A stretch of 64,000 bases of DNA, taken from contig NZ_QWGL01000001.1 in NCBI RefSeq assembly GCF_003435375.1, forward strand, positions 1 through 64,000. The letters run 5' to 3'. The stretch is from Clostridium sp. AM34-11AC. Lineage in GTDB: Bacteria > Bacillota > Clostridia > Lachnospirales > Lachnospiraceae. The notes under the pieces were generated by a model. That model was not told where the DNA came from. It worked only from the letters and a program-made list of their open reading frames with translations, and searched no databases. This document shows positions 1-8,506 of the stretch, in pieces. The translations under genes were made by a program, and so were the position numbers. Numbering within the stretch: the stretch's first letter is position 1; each line of letters begins with the position of its first letter.

Positions 1-28
1 AAGCTTTTCACTTACGAACGTGTCGCAC
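1..28 (-). mobile_element. Group II intron, 5' end only (second copy)
   Basis: The minus strand at 28 begins GTGCGAC, the group II intron 5' consensus, and continues N-CGTTCG exactly like the start of the complete intron at 4143. It falls inside the conserved Maff2 motif Asn-Asp-Asn-Pro: the exon ends one base into the Pro codon and the intron then brings an early stop. The rest of the intron lies beyond the window edge. The identification rests on 28 bases plus the broken Maff2 frame. Confidence 0.65.
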
Positions 29-143
29 GGTTGTCGTTGCCGTAACCTTCCAGCAGGTTGATAACGCCCCAGATACCGAGACCGGCACCGAGCGCGATAA
101 CGAGGGTCTGAAGAACGGTGATTGCCTGTTCAAAAAATGCCAT
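12..143 (-). pseudogene. Maff2 family conjugal transfer protein, 5' exon interrupted by a group II intron
   Basis: ATG at 143 opens a frame of 43 codons encoding a short hydrophobic protein (MAFFEQAITVLQTL..., one membrane helix with a GAGLGIWG motif) typical of the Maff2 family found just after virD4 in Tn1549-like elements. Family members continue past GNDN with Pro-Gly and reach roughly 60-70 residues. Here the sequence turns after GNDN into the start of a group II intron, so the last six codons and the stop at 12-14 are intron bases. If the intron splices, the gene is functional and continues to the left of the window. Maff2 is presumed to be a small membrane component of the transfer apparatus. 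Confidence 0.7.
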
Positions 144-363
144 ATAGTTTGTTAGCCGGAATCTGATTAAAAAATAGGTTTGTCATGTTTCATAGGCATA
201 CAAAAGCCGGAACAATCTGCCGCCCGGTTTCCGGGGGGCATGATTCCGGCTGTCCTCCTTTTTCATTATTTTTTCTTGCGATTGTCCGCTTTGTACGCCA
301 ATGGCCCATAGAGGGCAGGTGCGGCGAATAGATAAGATCACTCCCTTCTAAAGCGGAACGAAA
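144..363 (-). other. virD4-Maff2 intergenic region with hairpin
   Basis: On the minus strand an imperfect stem built on GCCGGAA / TTCCGGC (about 206-250) is followed by TTTTG at 202-205. This could be a weak intrinsic terminator or attenuator between virD4 and the Maff2 gene. A 27-codon frame preceded by purines (183-266, starting MKKEDSRN) lies across it. I do not recognise it and would not call it a gene without support. The stretch 267-363 holds nothing I can name. Confidence 0.3.
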
Positions 364-1400
364 TTAAGCGCCCTTTGTGTCTACTTCATATACATCGCAG
401 ACCTCATTGGGCTTGAGTTTCAGCCTTGCGGACAAGAATGCTTCAATATCAAAAGCGTTCTTGTCATCCGCGTCGGCAGTGTACTTGAAATTGGGGTGCT
501 TGGTGATGTCGTACTTATCCGAAAGGAAAGGACGCACACCGCGCAGCTGGAGGATACACTTGCCTCCATCCATAACAGCAAGCTCATCCTGGCTCATCAG
601 CTCTTTCCCCAATTTTTGATAGTTGAGTGAATGGGAGGTTTCCCGTCCACGGCTCTCTCCGGTATTGTAGGTGTCGATGGTTTCCTTGCCCAGCACGGCA
701 GCCAGCTCTTTGAGGGTAGTCGGCTCTTTACCGCCCAGGAAGATGGATGTATCCATGTTACCGATGATGGTATCTGCGTTATCCTTATAGATCGCCTTGA
801 GCTGACTCTGTGCCTGCAACACCAGACAGGCAGAGATTTCACGGCTTCGGATGGTGGCCACCAGCTTTTCCAGTTTCGGAATCTGCCCGATGTTAGCACA
901 CTCATCAATCAAACAGCGCACATGAACCGGAAGCCTGCCGCCATACACATCATCGGCCTTTTCACAAAGCAGGTTGAATAACTGGGTGTAGCACATGGAA
1001 ATGAGAAAGTTAAAACTGTCATCCGTATCACTCATAATGAGGAACAGGGCCGTTTTTCTGTCTCCCAGCGTATCCAGTTCCAACTCATCGTAGGATGTAA
1101 CCTCGCGTAGCTCCGCAATATCAAATACGGCCAGACGCGCACCGCAGGAAATCAAAATCGACTTAGCGGTTTTGCCGGCTGCCAGCTTATATTTCTTATA
1201 CTGCCGCACTGCGAAGTGGTTTGGCTTTTCCGATTCCAGTGCATCAAACATCAGGTCTACCGGGTTTTTGAACTCCTCGTCATCCTCCCGAACCTCCATG
1301 GCGTTGATGAACTCGATGAGGGTAGAGAAATTCTGCTCCTCTACCGGAGCCTCATAGTGGATATACCCAATCAGCGCGCAATACAGCAAGGTCTCTGCTT
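364..1400 (-). CDS. virD4: VirD4-type coupling protein, 3' exon
   Basis: This is the second exon of the coupling ATPase, beginning at 1400 directly after the intron. Joined to the exon ending at 4144, the split codon becomes Lys265, and the junction reads FWV-KAETLLYCALIGY, the continuous sequence expected of Firmicute VirD4/TraG proteins. It carries the Walker B region IDECANIG (about residues 429-436 of the joined protein) and the QAQSQL and NMDTSIFLGG segments of the FtsK/TraG ATPase fold. The two exons total 1830 nt, a 609-residue protein of normal family length. It would link the relaxosome to the type IV secretion channel at the membrane. An apparent start inside this exon (1389) is a TTG without ribosome binding site and is not expected to be used. 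Confidence 0.9.
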
Positions 1401-4143
1401 ATAGTGATAGGTAATCCTTTGAAGTTATCGCCGGATTTTCCCCCACTCCACACCGGACGTGCGACTTTCACCGCATCCGGCGTTCCATCGGTTGTTTTCA
1501 CAAGCATTTAATCAATCACCAAATGAAATGTTAGTTTTCTATTGCGGACAAACCAGCCTGCTGGCGCAGACTGTTCACTTTTAACATCAGTTCCTTTGTT
1601 GCCTTGAGCGTGTCGGCTATCTCTTTTAGCTCATTCTTAGGACACTCTTGCAGGAGTGGAAGAAATCTATTATGGAACAAAATCATATTTCGATAGCGTT
1701 CCTTGCCGCCCAATTCTGCCGGTGTTTTCAGCCAGCATACTATGTCAGCCGCATTTTCAAAGAGTTCCCCACTTAGCGCACATTTTCCACGTTGAGCCGA
1801 GAATAGTGAAATCCTGCTGTCAGTGAGTTCTGTGCTTCGCCCCATAGACGGTTGATTCCTCAAACCTGATAGAACAGATGAGTTCATACTTAGGTTCGTG
1901 TGTATCAATGCCCGTCCCTCTACCGTGTAACTGCAAACCGCCGCTTTCTTTGCCATCGGTATCTTGTTCTTGATGTATGCGATAGGGTAGATAGGTTGAT
2001 CGATTCCAGATACATACCGTATCATTGCCGACTTTCCAAACCGTTCTTTTTCGCTCTCGGTCATTGCGCCGCCCTCTCGAACAAGTCTGCACCCGGTTTC
2101 TGTATTGAGCCGATTTGTTAAAACTGTCATGACCTGTCTGTGGATTTTCCTGCAATCAATGCTGATGCAGGTGGCAAGTTGAAAATAATTCTGTATTCCC
2201 AGAACCATTGAATTGTACAGCCGTATTTCGTCCAAAGGTCTTTTTCCCTCTGAAGGTCGGGCAATTCGTTTCGCCTGTTCCACCAGTTTTTGCCTTTCCA
2301 GTTCCAACTTTTTGTCACAGATATGAGATTGCACGATGTACTTCCTGCTTTTCGGTCTGACTCGTATCTTAAACCCAAGAAACTCTGAATAGCGTTTTCT
2401 AACATTGACTATCCTTGTTTTCTCTGGCGATACCTCCAACCTCAGCCTCTCGGTTATCCATGCCGTTACAGCCTCTTTCGTTCTCAAAGCGTCCTCTTTA
2501 TTCCGGCAGAAAATTCTGAAATCATCTGCATATCTCACGATATACATTTCTTTCAACCCTGTTTTCCTCATTTTGAGGAATGCCTTGCTCCGGTCAAAAG
2601 TAATCGAGTTTCTGATTTTCCTCTCATACCCGTATTCCTTTACAAGAGGGTGGTTCTGCCATTGGCTCTCAACCCATTTGTCCAGTTCATTCAGCACGAT
2701 ATTGGCAAGCAACGGTGAAATGATACCGCCTTGCGGAGTGCCTTTGTCTGGAATGAGTGTAGTGCCGTCTGGCATTCTAATCGGTGCTTTCAGAATCCGC
2801 TTGATAATAAAAATCAACTGCTTGTCGTGTATTCCCATTGCCCATATTTGCCGCATTAGCTTGCTGTGATTTACGTTGTCGAAAAATCCTTTTATATCAA
2901 ACTCAATCACATAATGCAGGTTCATGCGTTGAAGCATGGTGTAAGTTTTCTGCACGGCGTGTTCCACGGAACGGTTCGGGCGAAAGCCGTAACTGTTGTC
3001 GCTGAATTTCGCTTCGCAGATTGGCTCTATGACCTGTTTGATACATTGCTGTACCAGCCTGTCCCAGATACAGGGAATACCTAACGGTCTGGTTTTTCCG
3101 TTTGGTTTCGGAATGTCTTTGCGTCTTACCGGCTTTGGGCGGTATCCGTGCTGACTTCCTGTGACAATAAACCTCACTTTCTCTGCAACTGTTTCGGGCG
3201 GTAAACACCCGATGTCACTGATGTTTTTGTTGTCTGTTCCTGCTGTGTAGCTTCCTCCGTTTGCTTTGATGTTCCGATATGCCAGAAGAATGTTGTCCCG
3301 GCTCAGAATTAAATCCATAAGGTCGGTAAAATTTTCTCCCTCCAAACTTCGATGATAGAGTTCATCAAAAACTGGCTGCATACCGTAATACTCGGCATGA
3401 CGTAAGTCATCTACACATAGAGTTTTGTTTTTCTTTGGCATAAGGCATCACCTCCTTTTTGCGAAAGTGACCCTTTTGGTCTTACTCGAATCCTTATGTT
3501 GGATTGAATAATGCCTGCTTATCTCAACCGACTTGTGACCATTCCTCCGTAGCTCACATAACGCAAGCACATCATAGGTTCGACCACTACTTTTCAGCAG
3601 CAGTTCGTCTGCTTATTGTTTTTCGTCAGACTATTCCTTGCGGAATCTGCTGCCTTTCCTCGTTCCGATAGTTCTATCTGTTCATACATACCCGTAGGTT
3701 CCTGCTATAGACCTGTCGGCTTGCCTGTGCCTGTAACACAGCATGGTCGTTCGTAGGATCAATTTCTACTAAACCACACCGACTGCGCATTAACGCACCC
3801 ACACATTTCTGCGTGGTCTTCTTTTAGACCTGTACATTCGCAGGTTCGTCAGTCCGCCCGCCAAAGCGAACATTCTAACCATAGGTATCTTATAGACTCT
3901 CGGCTTATAGGTAACACAGTCTGCCTCCAGACCGCTTTCGACCACTTTAGGCAGTGGTTACGGTTACTCTCAGCCTTTGTCATGGGGCTTCGTACACCAG
4001 CCATTACAGCTAATGCACGCCCATCAAGGGTAGGCGTTTCAGGGCGTTACCCCGTCATTCCACCTATCAAACTACCAGTTCTCCGAACAACGGAAAACCG
4101 TTGCTCGTGCGCAGACTTTTTACCGTCTGCGAACGAGTCGCAC
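1401..4143 (-). mobile_element. Complete group II intron inserted in virD4
   Basis: The intron is 2743 nt. Its 5' end is GTGCGAC at 4143 and its 3' end is ...CACTAT at 1401. A domain V-like hairpin lies at about 1450-1484 (GCCGGATGCGG, GAAA loop side, GTCCGGTGT), followed by a domain VI stem to 1401. The maturase lies in domain IV (1531-3441). The roughly 700 nt from 3442 to 4143 hold no other gene and should be the ribozyme domains I-III. Excision joins ...GTC-A to AA-GCA-GAG and restores the virD4 frame exactly, which fixes both boundaries. The insertion is in the coding orientation, as needed for splicing from the host transcript. Confidence 0.93.
1531..3441 (-). CDS. ltrA: Group II intron reverse transcriptase/maturase
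   Basis: This 636-residue intron-encoded protein assists splicing and reverse transcribes the intron RNA during retrohoming. It has the usual RT blocks: GIPCIWDRLVQQ near 121, FDIKGFFDNV at 181-190, TPQGGIISPLLAN at 235-247 and the catalytic YADD at 304-307. A maturase (X) domain follows. The C-terminus (from about 545) resembles the HNH endonuclease region (RGKCALSG, GGKERYRN, LFHN). The His-His pair normally at the HNH core is replaced by Cys-Trp, so DNA cleavage may be impaired. The start has a strong ribosome binding site (AAAGGAGGTGATG) with the ATG a few bases on. Length and motifs are those of a full, uninterrupted protein. Confidence 0.95.
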   Translation of the reverse strand: MPKKNKTLCVDDLRHAEYYGMQPVFDELYHRSLEGENFTDLMDLILSRDNILLAYRNIKANGGSYTAGTDNKNISDIGCLPPETVAEKVRFIVTGSQHGYRPKPVRRKDIPKPNGKTRPLGIPCIWDRLVQQCIKQVIEPICEAKFSDNSYGFRPNRSVEHAVQKTYTMLQRMNLHYVIEFDIKGFFDNVNHSKLMRQIWAMGIHDKQLIFIIKRILKAPIRMPDGTTLIPDKGTPQGGIISPLLANIVLNELDKWVESQWQNHPLVKEYGYERKIRNSITFDRSKAFLKMRKTGLKEMYIVRYADDFRIFCRNKEDALRTKEAVTAWITERLRLEVSPEKTRIVNVRKRYSEFLGFKIRVRPKSRKYIVQSHICDKKLELERQKLVEQAKRIARPSEGKRPLDEIRLYNSMVLGIQNYFQLATCISIDCRKIHRQVMTVLTNRLNTETGCRLVREGGAMTESEKERFGKSAMIRYVSGIDQPIYPIAYIKNKIPMAKKAAVCSYTVEGRALIHTNLSMNSSVLSGLRNQPSMGRSTELTDSRISLFSAQRGKCALSGELFENAADIVCWLKTPAELGGKERYRNMILFHNRFLPLLQECPKNELKEIADTLKATKELMLKVNSLRQQAGLSAIEN

Positions 4144-4936
4144 TGACCCAAAAATCGTCCCCGGCCTTGCCTTCGCCTTTGGTATTGGCGATCAGCGTTG
4201 TGACCAGCTTCAAGATGTCCTTTTCGCTATGGATATAGGCGAAAGGGTTATAGTGCATTGATTTTCGGAAGTTGATGGTATTTAGAACCTTGATGCGGTA
4301 CGGCTCATAAATGACCTTGCCGTGCTTATCCTTCATGGGCTTTCCGTCCTTTCCCAGTTTGGGTGCGCCCCTTTGGAGCATTTTCCCGCACTCCACCAAA
4401 ATGGTTCCCTTCGGGTCTGTGACCACATAAGAACTGTGCATCTGCATCAGATTTGGTTTGAGCCAGAAACGGGTCTTACCGGAACCGGAGCCGCCGATCA
4501 CCAGCACATTTTTGTTTCTGGCGGTCTTTGGGTCCTTGGGGCGGCTGTTCATGGTCAGGCTTTCGGTTTTTGTGAGAATGACATTGTTCTGGAACACCGG
4601 GTCGATGTAGGGAGCAATATCCTCACTGGTTCCCCAACGGGCAGAACCATACTCCATGCCATGACGGTACTTCTTGGCGTTTTTACTTTTGAGATACACC
4701 GCCAGACGCAGGCCAGCACCGCAGCACAGCCCCACCAGCAGATCCAACGGGTGCAGGCTGGGCCAGAAACTTTGCAGCGCCCCAGGCAGGACAGCAAACA
4801 GGGAAAGGAATTTCTCTGAAGCATTTGCCCCCTGTGCCAGCCGCCATGCCTCCCCGAAGTTGGTAGCAAACAGCCCCATCAGGAGATAGGGCAGGTTCAG
4901 CAAAACGAGCTTTTTGATGTCAAGCTGCTTTTTCAT
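4144..4936 (-). CDS. virD4: VirD4-type coupling protein, 5' exon
   Basis: This is the first 264 codons of the conjugative coupling ATPase. Two N-terminal membrane segments (about 10-28 and 62-82) precede the nucleotide-binding domain, whose Walker A is GGSGSGKT at residues 148-155. The exon ends at ...DDFWV plus one base, where the group II intron begins. The ATG at 4936 overlaps the stop of the PcfB gene by four bases (ATGA), indicating translational coupling. Ignoring the intron gives a 289-residue open frame whose last 25 residues are intron-derived and not real. The Walker B half is the exon at 364-1400. Confidence 0.92.
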
Positions 4937-5433
4937 CGTTCCAGCTCCTTTCGCTTGGTGCGGTCCACCACGGCATTTTTGACCATCTCTTTGAACTGAC
5001 TGAGTTTTGCCAGCACAGACGGGCGTTCCGTTTTCTCGGCCTTCTTGACCTTTTTGCTGGTGTACTCGGTAAATGCAGCGGTCAGCGCATCGGCGTCACG
5101 GCCTTTGAAAAAGATCAGGTACTTGGGCGGGGAGCTACTGCGGTCTTTCTTCACCGCATAGTCCACACCATATTTCCGGGCGATCTTCTCAAATTCCTTG
5201 ATGGAAGGGTCTGTGATCTCGATATTGGAGATCCCCTGATTCTGACCAATGAGCTGCTTGACGGTCTGTTTGCCGTGAGGTGTCACAGGAGCGTCACGGC
5301 TTCTCTGCTTTTGCAGCTTCTTTTCCTTGCAGTGGGCCATGTACTTGCTGATGGCGGCTTTGAGCAGCCTGCCGGTGAACTTTGTTCCACTGACAACCAG
5401 CGTTAAAGTCCTGTTTTCCACTTCTTCCTGCAT
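4933..5433 (-). CDS. PcfB family protein (DUF3801)
   Basis: A 166-residue basic protein resembling the DUF3801/PcfB proteins encoded directly upstream of virD4 in Gram-positive conjugative elements. In pCF10, PcfB serves as an accessory factor of the relaxosome-coupling protein complex. Visible features are an N-terminal segment on EVENRTLTLVVSGTKFTGRLL, a central region like the family's (IEITDPSIKEFEKIARKYGVDYAVKKD) and a Lys/Arg-rich tail. The open frame extends to 5475, but AGGAGG at 5441-5446 is eight bases from the ATG at 5433 and only two from the ATG at 5439, so I start at 5433. Its stop overlaps the virD4 start. Confidence 0.82.
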   Translation of the reverse strand: MQEEVENRTLTLVVSGTKFTGRLLKAAISKYMAHCKEKKLQKQRSRDAPVTPHGKQTVKQLIGQNQGISNIEITDPSIKEFEKIARKYGVDYAVKKDRSSSPPKYLIFFKGRDADALTAAFTEYTSKKVKKAEKTERPSVLAKLSQFKEMVKNAVVDRTKRKELER

Positions 5434-5519
5434 TTTCATCGCCTCCTTTCCACAAAATGTGCAGGGGTGGTGCATTTCTTTCTAAGGCGGGACCACCAGC
5501 CGCCGAAGAAAATATTTCT

Positions 5520-5939
5520 TCATCGCTCCATCCCGCGGCTCTTTTTCTTTACCGGCTTCTTATCCGGCAGATTCCACACTTCCCGAAACTCTGCCACACC
5601 TTTGGGATCAAATGCCTTCAACTTCTCCAGATCAAAGGCAACAGCAGAATATTTCCCATAACCGGACTGCACCTGATAGGGAAGCACCTTCCCCAATTTG
5701 TTCTCTTTGATGAATCGCAGCAAGTCCTTGCTGATGTCACCGGAAATAAACGCCTCTCCGGGGTCCAGGGAATACCCCGGAAGGTTCACCGTCATATCTG
5801 CAAACGGTTCTGCTCCATCTTCTGTATGGGTAATCATACCGATATAAAGCCGCTGATTATTCGCATACATCCCAAGTTGCAGCGATATGGTTTCTTCCCC
5901 ATATTCCCACTTAAAGGGTACTTTCTTTTCCTCATTCAT
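5520..5939 (-). CDS. DUF4313 domain protein
   Basis: A 139-residue protein with AGGAGG upstream of the ATG. It resembles DUF4313 proteins that accompany PcfB and VirD4 in conjugative elements (WEYGEETISLQLGMYANNQRLYIGM near the N-terminus, FADMTVNLPGY, and a basic KKPVKKKSRG tail). No enzymatic motif is visible, no signal peptide and no membrane segment. Its place between an unknown small protein and pcfB suggests a role in transfer or maintenance; the function is unknown. Confidence 0.7.
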   Translation of the reverse strand: MNEEKKVPFKWEYGEETISLQLGMYANNQRLYIGMITHTEDGAEPFADMTVNLPGYSLDPGEAFISGDISKDLLRFIKENKLGKVLPYQVQSGYGKYSAVAFDLEKLKAFDPKGVAEFREVWNLPDKKPVKKKSRGMER

Positions 5940-5951
5940 ATCGGATTCCTC

Positions 5952-6263
5952 CTATCGTATCTGTTCTTTGTGGTCATAAAACAAATCTCCATTTCTGACC
6001 TTTGCATGGCTGAGAATCTTGATCTGCCCCTTTGCCTGACTGTCCAGAGCTTTTTCATAGCCTATCTCTGACAAAAACAGGCGGGTGCGTTCTCCTTTCC
6101 AGCCCACCGGGGAATCATGCGTCAGCACATCAAAAATAATCATGTGCCGGGTGTTCTCCGCAAACCGCTGGAGATCCATGTAGTCATGGCCGTGATAGTT
6201 CTGCGCCCCGGCTTTCTGGCGCATTTCCTCCATCAGCTGACCGATTGTTTTGCCTTCCTGCAT
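5952..6263 (-). CDS. Small element-encoded protein, DUF5720-like, copy 2
   Basis: A 103-residue soluble protein of unknown function, paralogous to the one at 8219-8494. Both share NTR-MI-F-VL, GE/DE-RLFL and GY-AL-SQ followed by IKI. I recall this as DUF5720, common in Firmicute conjugative elements, but the name is from memory. The frame opens at a GTG at 6272, but AAGGAA sits directly before that GTG and about nine bases from the ATG at 6263, so the ATG is preferred. It ends 12 bases before the DUF4313 gene start, in the same presumed operon. Confidence 0.65.
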   Translation of the reverse strand: MQEGKTIGQLMEEMRQKAGAQNYHGHDYMDLQRFAENTRHMIIFDVLTHDSPVGWKGERTRLFLSEIGYEKALDSQAKGQIKILSHAKVRNGDLFYDHKEQIR

Positions 6264-6285
6264 AAAACCCACTTCCTTTCCGTTC

Positions 6286-7032
6286 TTATGAGACCAGCAA
6301 GATCATCTCCCGCAGCTGGGCAAAGTAGAGCTTCCCCTGGGGCGTGACCAGCGTGTAGGAACCGGTATGACCGTGATTGCAGTAGTCTTTGACGCAAAAC
6401 AGCCCTGTATTTTTCACATTGGCATAAGGCAGCACATTGCCGGATGCTGTGCGGTACACAAACCGCCGTTCTATCAGAAACCGGACAAACCGGCGCTCCG
6501 GGACATCCAACTCTTTGGCGGTAGTCCTGAGATTGGTGCTGTGCTTTAAGTCGATGAACAGGTCATAGAAAGCGGCTTTGCCCTCCAGCTGTGCATTTTC
6601 CTTACGCAGAGAAATATTCGCTTCACGCTCAGCCAACAAGTCTGAGCAGAGCTTCATCAGAGCTTCCGGGGAAGTGGCAACCTCCCACAGCTTCTCTTTT
6701 GTGAGATAGGCCCCGTGCTTACGAATGGTAGGCAGGACCTCATCGAACACCCACCGTTCAAATCGTTCTGCCGATGGCAATTTGCTGTGAACGATTAGGC
6801 GGTACAAATCGCCTTCTGGGATAAAAGTCATACTGATTTTGCGGTCGAGGCTTTGTGGGTGAGGTGCGTCGCGTTTCACGACATACCTACAATGGCGGAT
6901 AATTGCATCGCGGGGATTACTGTACCCCAGCGCAGCAGCCACATCCGTTCCGCTGAACAAGTATTTGCCGTTTTCCTCAATGACACGGATACTGCCAAAC
7001 TCCGGGTTTTTGAAAATTTCCATCTGGTTCAT
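6286..7032 (-). CDS. Phage-type antirepressor (Bro-N plus KilAC)
   Basis: A 248-residue protein. Residues about 10-110 form a Bro-N domain (VIEENGKYLFSGTDVAAALGYSNPRDAI ... FERWVFDEVLPTIRKHGAYL). A coiled segment follows (SDLLAEREANISLRKENAQLEGKAAFYD), then a KilAC-type C-terminal domain (TTAKELDVPERRFVRFLIERRFVYR ... YTLVTPQGKLYFAQL). Such proteins in phages counter a repressor. In a conjugative element it may tune excision or transfer, which is inference. The ATG at 7032 has AAAGGAGG at good distance. Confidence 0.88.
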   Translation of the reverse strand: MNQMEIFKNPEFGSIRVIEENGKYLFSGTDVAAALGYSNPRDAIIRHCRYVVKRDAPHPQSLDRKISMTFIPEGDLYRLIVHSKLPSAERFERWVFDEVLPTIRKHGAYLTKEKLWEVATSPEALMKLCSDLLAEREANISLRKENAQLEGKAAFYDLFIDLKHSTNLRTTAKELDVPERRFVRFLIERRFVYRTASGNVLPYANVKNTGLFCVKDYCNHGHTGSYTLVTPQGKLYFAQLREMILLVS

Positions 7033-7066
7033 GTCGTGCCTCCTTTGGCATGATAAAAGGCGGCCT

Positions 7067-7936
7067 TTACCAGCCGCCTGCGTGCATATCGTGATTGACC
7101 AGTGAAGTGTAGTGGTTATTCATGGTGGTAGGCGCATTGAACAGCACCGCAAGCAGGTACTGCTTCATGTTGCGTACCTGGGTGGTATTCTTTTGCAGAC
7201 AGTCCATGACAAACTCGATGTGGGAGCTGTCCAGTTTCAAAAAACGGGAACGCACGATCTCGTGAGGGAAGTCTGCCCCAGAGATCCGGGTGGTCTTTCG
7301 TTTGGCACAGACCGTTTCGACCAACAGCTCTACGATCTCATTCAGGTCATCCAGGTAGAGAGGATAACGCTGCTTCATGCAGTCATACTCGATATTCTCC
7401 AAAATCAACTCCCGATAATTTTCTATCTCTGTGACAGACATCGCATCCCTTCCTTTCCGTTCCGGCGGTCTTTCCGCCGCTGTTTCCCGGAAGGGAATGG
7501 AATCGGTACTTGATCCATAAGTAATTGATTTTTCTGTATTTGATTTCTCTATATTTAATTCTGCGGGCTTTTCCGTATCCGGTTTTACCATATCCGGGTT
7601 TTCCGTATCTGGTGAAGCCGTATCCGGCTGGGACATATCTGGCTGGGGCTGTTCATAGATGACATACTCGGTATCTGTGATCCGCCCACTTTTATCGCGT
7701 CTCTGATGGCGCACGATATATCCGGCTCCTTCCAGTTCACGCAGGGCAGCACCGATGGCATCCACGCCCTCCTTACAGATCTTTGCAAGGCCACGGGTGG
7801 TGTAGTTCCAGTCCTCTGGCAAAGACAGCATCATGGAAAGCAGCCCCTTGGCTTTTAACGACAGGTTTGCATTTCGTAAATGATGATTGCTCATCACGGT
7901 ATAATCACGGGTCCGTTCAATGCGAAAAACGGCCAT
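7067..7936 (-). CDS. Replication initiator-like protein (winged helix, DUF6017-like)
   Basis: A 289-residue protein beginning MAVFRIERTRDYTVMSNHHLRN. It has a winged-helix N-terminal half (LSLKAKGLLSMMLSLPEDWNYTTRGLAKICKEGVDAIGAALRELEGAGYI, about 20-75). A short Pro-Asp-Thr repeat linker (about 105-130: QPDTASPDTENPDMVKPDTE) leads to a C-terminal domain of the DUF6017 kind. Proteins with this layout are annotated as replication initiator A in Tn1549-like elements and plasmids. I choose the ATG at 7936, not the upstream one at 7978, because AAGGAGTGAGG lies just before it and family members begin here. An intrinsic terminator sits right upstream, so the gene likely has its own promoter. Confidence 0.78.
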   Translation of the reverse strand: MAVFRIERTRDYTVMSNHHLRNANLSLKAKGLLSMMLSLPEDWNYTTRGLAKICKEGVDAIGAALRELEGAGYIVRHQRRDKSGRITDTEYVIYEQPQPDMSQPDTASPDTENPDMVKPDTEKPAELNIEKSNTEKSITYGSSTDSIPFRETAAERPPERKGRDAMSVTEIENYRELILENIEYDCMKQRYPLYLDDLNEIVELLVETVCAKRKTTRISGADFPHEIVRSRFLKLDSSHIEFVMDCLQKNTTQVRNMKQYLLAVLFNAPTTMNNHYTSLVNHDMHAGGW

Positions 7937-7964
7937 CGACCTCACTCCTTCCGAATTTTGGGTA

Positions 7965-8001
7965 CAAAAAAACCGCAATCCTCATTTCAAAGAATTGCGG
8001 T
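7965..8001 (-). terminator. Intrinsic terminator
   Basis: The 8-bp perfect stem ACCGCAAT / ATTGCGGT (7972-7979 with 7994-8001) is followed on the minus strand by seven T (7965-7971). It ends the parA-parB-small-gene transcript just before the replication-initiator gene. Confidence 0.85.
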
Positions 8002-8003
8002 GT

Positions 8004-8189
8004 TCAGCGCTTTTCAAATTTTCTTGCATAGAACCAAAACAGCGGCTTTTGGGGACGCACCTCTGTAAATGGCTCCTCCTGGGCGAAAGGAAGTGTTTGC
8101 ATCACGCGGTCAATATCTGTTGAATCCATGTCATGCTGAGATCTGCAATCTTCCCGGATTGCTTCTTGAATTTCCTTTACCGTACACAT
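8004..8189 (-). CDS. Small hypothetical protein
   Basis: A 61-residue acidic protein (MCTVKEIQEAIREDCRSQHDMD...). I do not recognise it. The ATG at 8189 lies six bases after AAGGA; the upstream in-frame ATG at 8195 overlaps that site. It sits between a DUF5720-like gene and a terminator, in step with the operon. Helical prediction by eye is strong and no membrane segment is seen. Confidence 0.5.
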   Translation of the reverse strand: MCTVKEIQEAIREDCRSQHDMDSTDIDRVMQTLPFAQEEPFTEVRPQKPLFWFYARKFEKR

Positions 8190-8218
8190 AGTCATTCCTT
8201 TCCTTTCGTTGTATGGGT

Positions 8219-8494
8219 TTATGAGCGGCGGCGTTTTCCCGGTTTGAAATCGAGGATATGTCCCTCAATCACACGAGCGTAACGCTTGATCTTGATCTCC
8301 CGGCGCTGCTGGCTTTGCAGGGCGGTCTGATACCCGTCCTCAGTCAAAAACAACCGCATTTCATCTCCGGGGCTTCCGTAAGCAGTGCTGGGACGCAGGA
8401 CGGAAAACTCAATCATCCAGCGCGTGTTATCCCAAAACCTCTCTACGGCGAGAATGTTGTGTCCTTTCAGCTCACGGGCTGAAATATCCCTCAT
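8219..8494 (-). CDS. Small element-encoded protein, DUF5720-like, copy 1
   Basis: A 91-residue protein starting MRDISARELKGHNILAVERF, with AAGGAGCC before the ATG. It is related to the protein at 5952-6263 through NTRWMIEFSVL, DEMRLFLTEDGYQTALQSQ and IKIKRYARV. The C-terminus is basic (PGKRRRS). Function is unknown. It starts 12 bases after the parB stop, in the parAB operon. Confidence 0.65.
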   Translation of the reverse strand: MRDISARELKGHNILAVERFWDNTRWMIEFSVLRPSTAYGSPGDEMRLFLTEDGYQTALQSQQRREIKIKRYARVIEGHILDFKPGKRRRS

Positions 8495-8506
8495 AGGCGG
8501 CTCCTT

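Noticed and set aside
12..143. Maff2 as an intact 43-residue gene
   Set aside because: The last codons and stop coincide with the group II intron 5' consensus; family members are longer and continue with Pro-Gly here.
4067..4143. Extra 25-codon tail of the VirD4 5' reading frame
   Set aside because: These codons are intron sequence starting at GTGCGAC; the true protein continues in the 3' exon.
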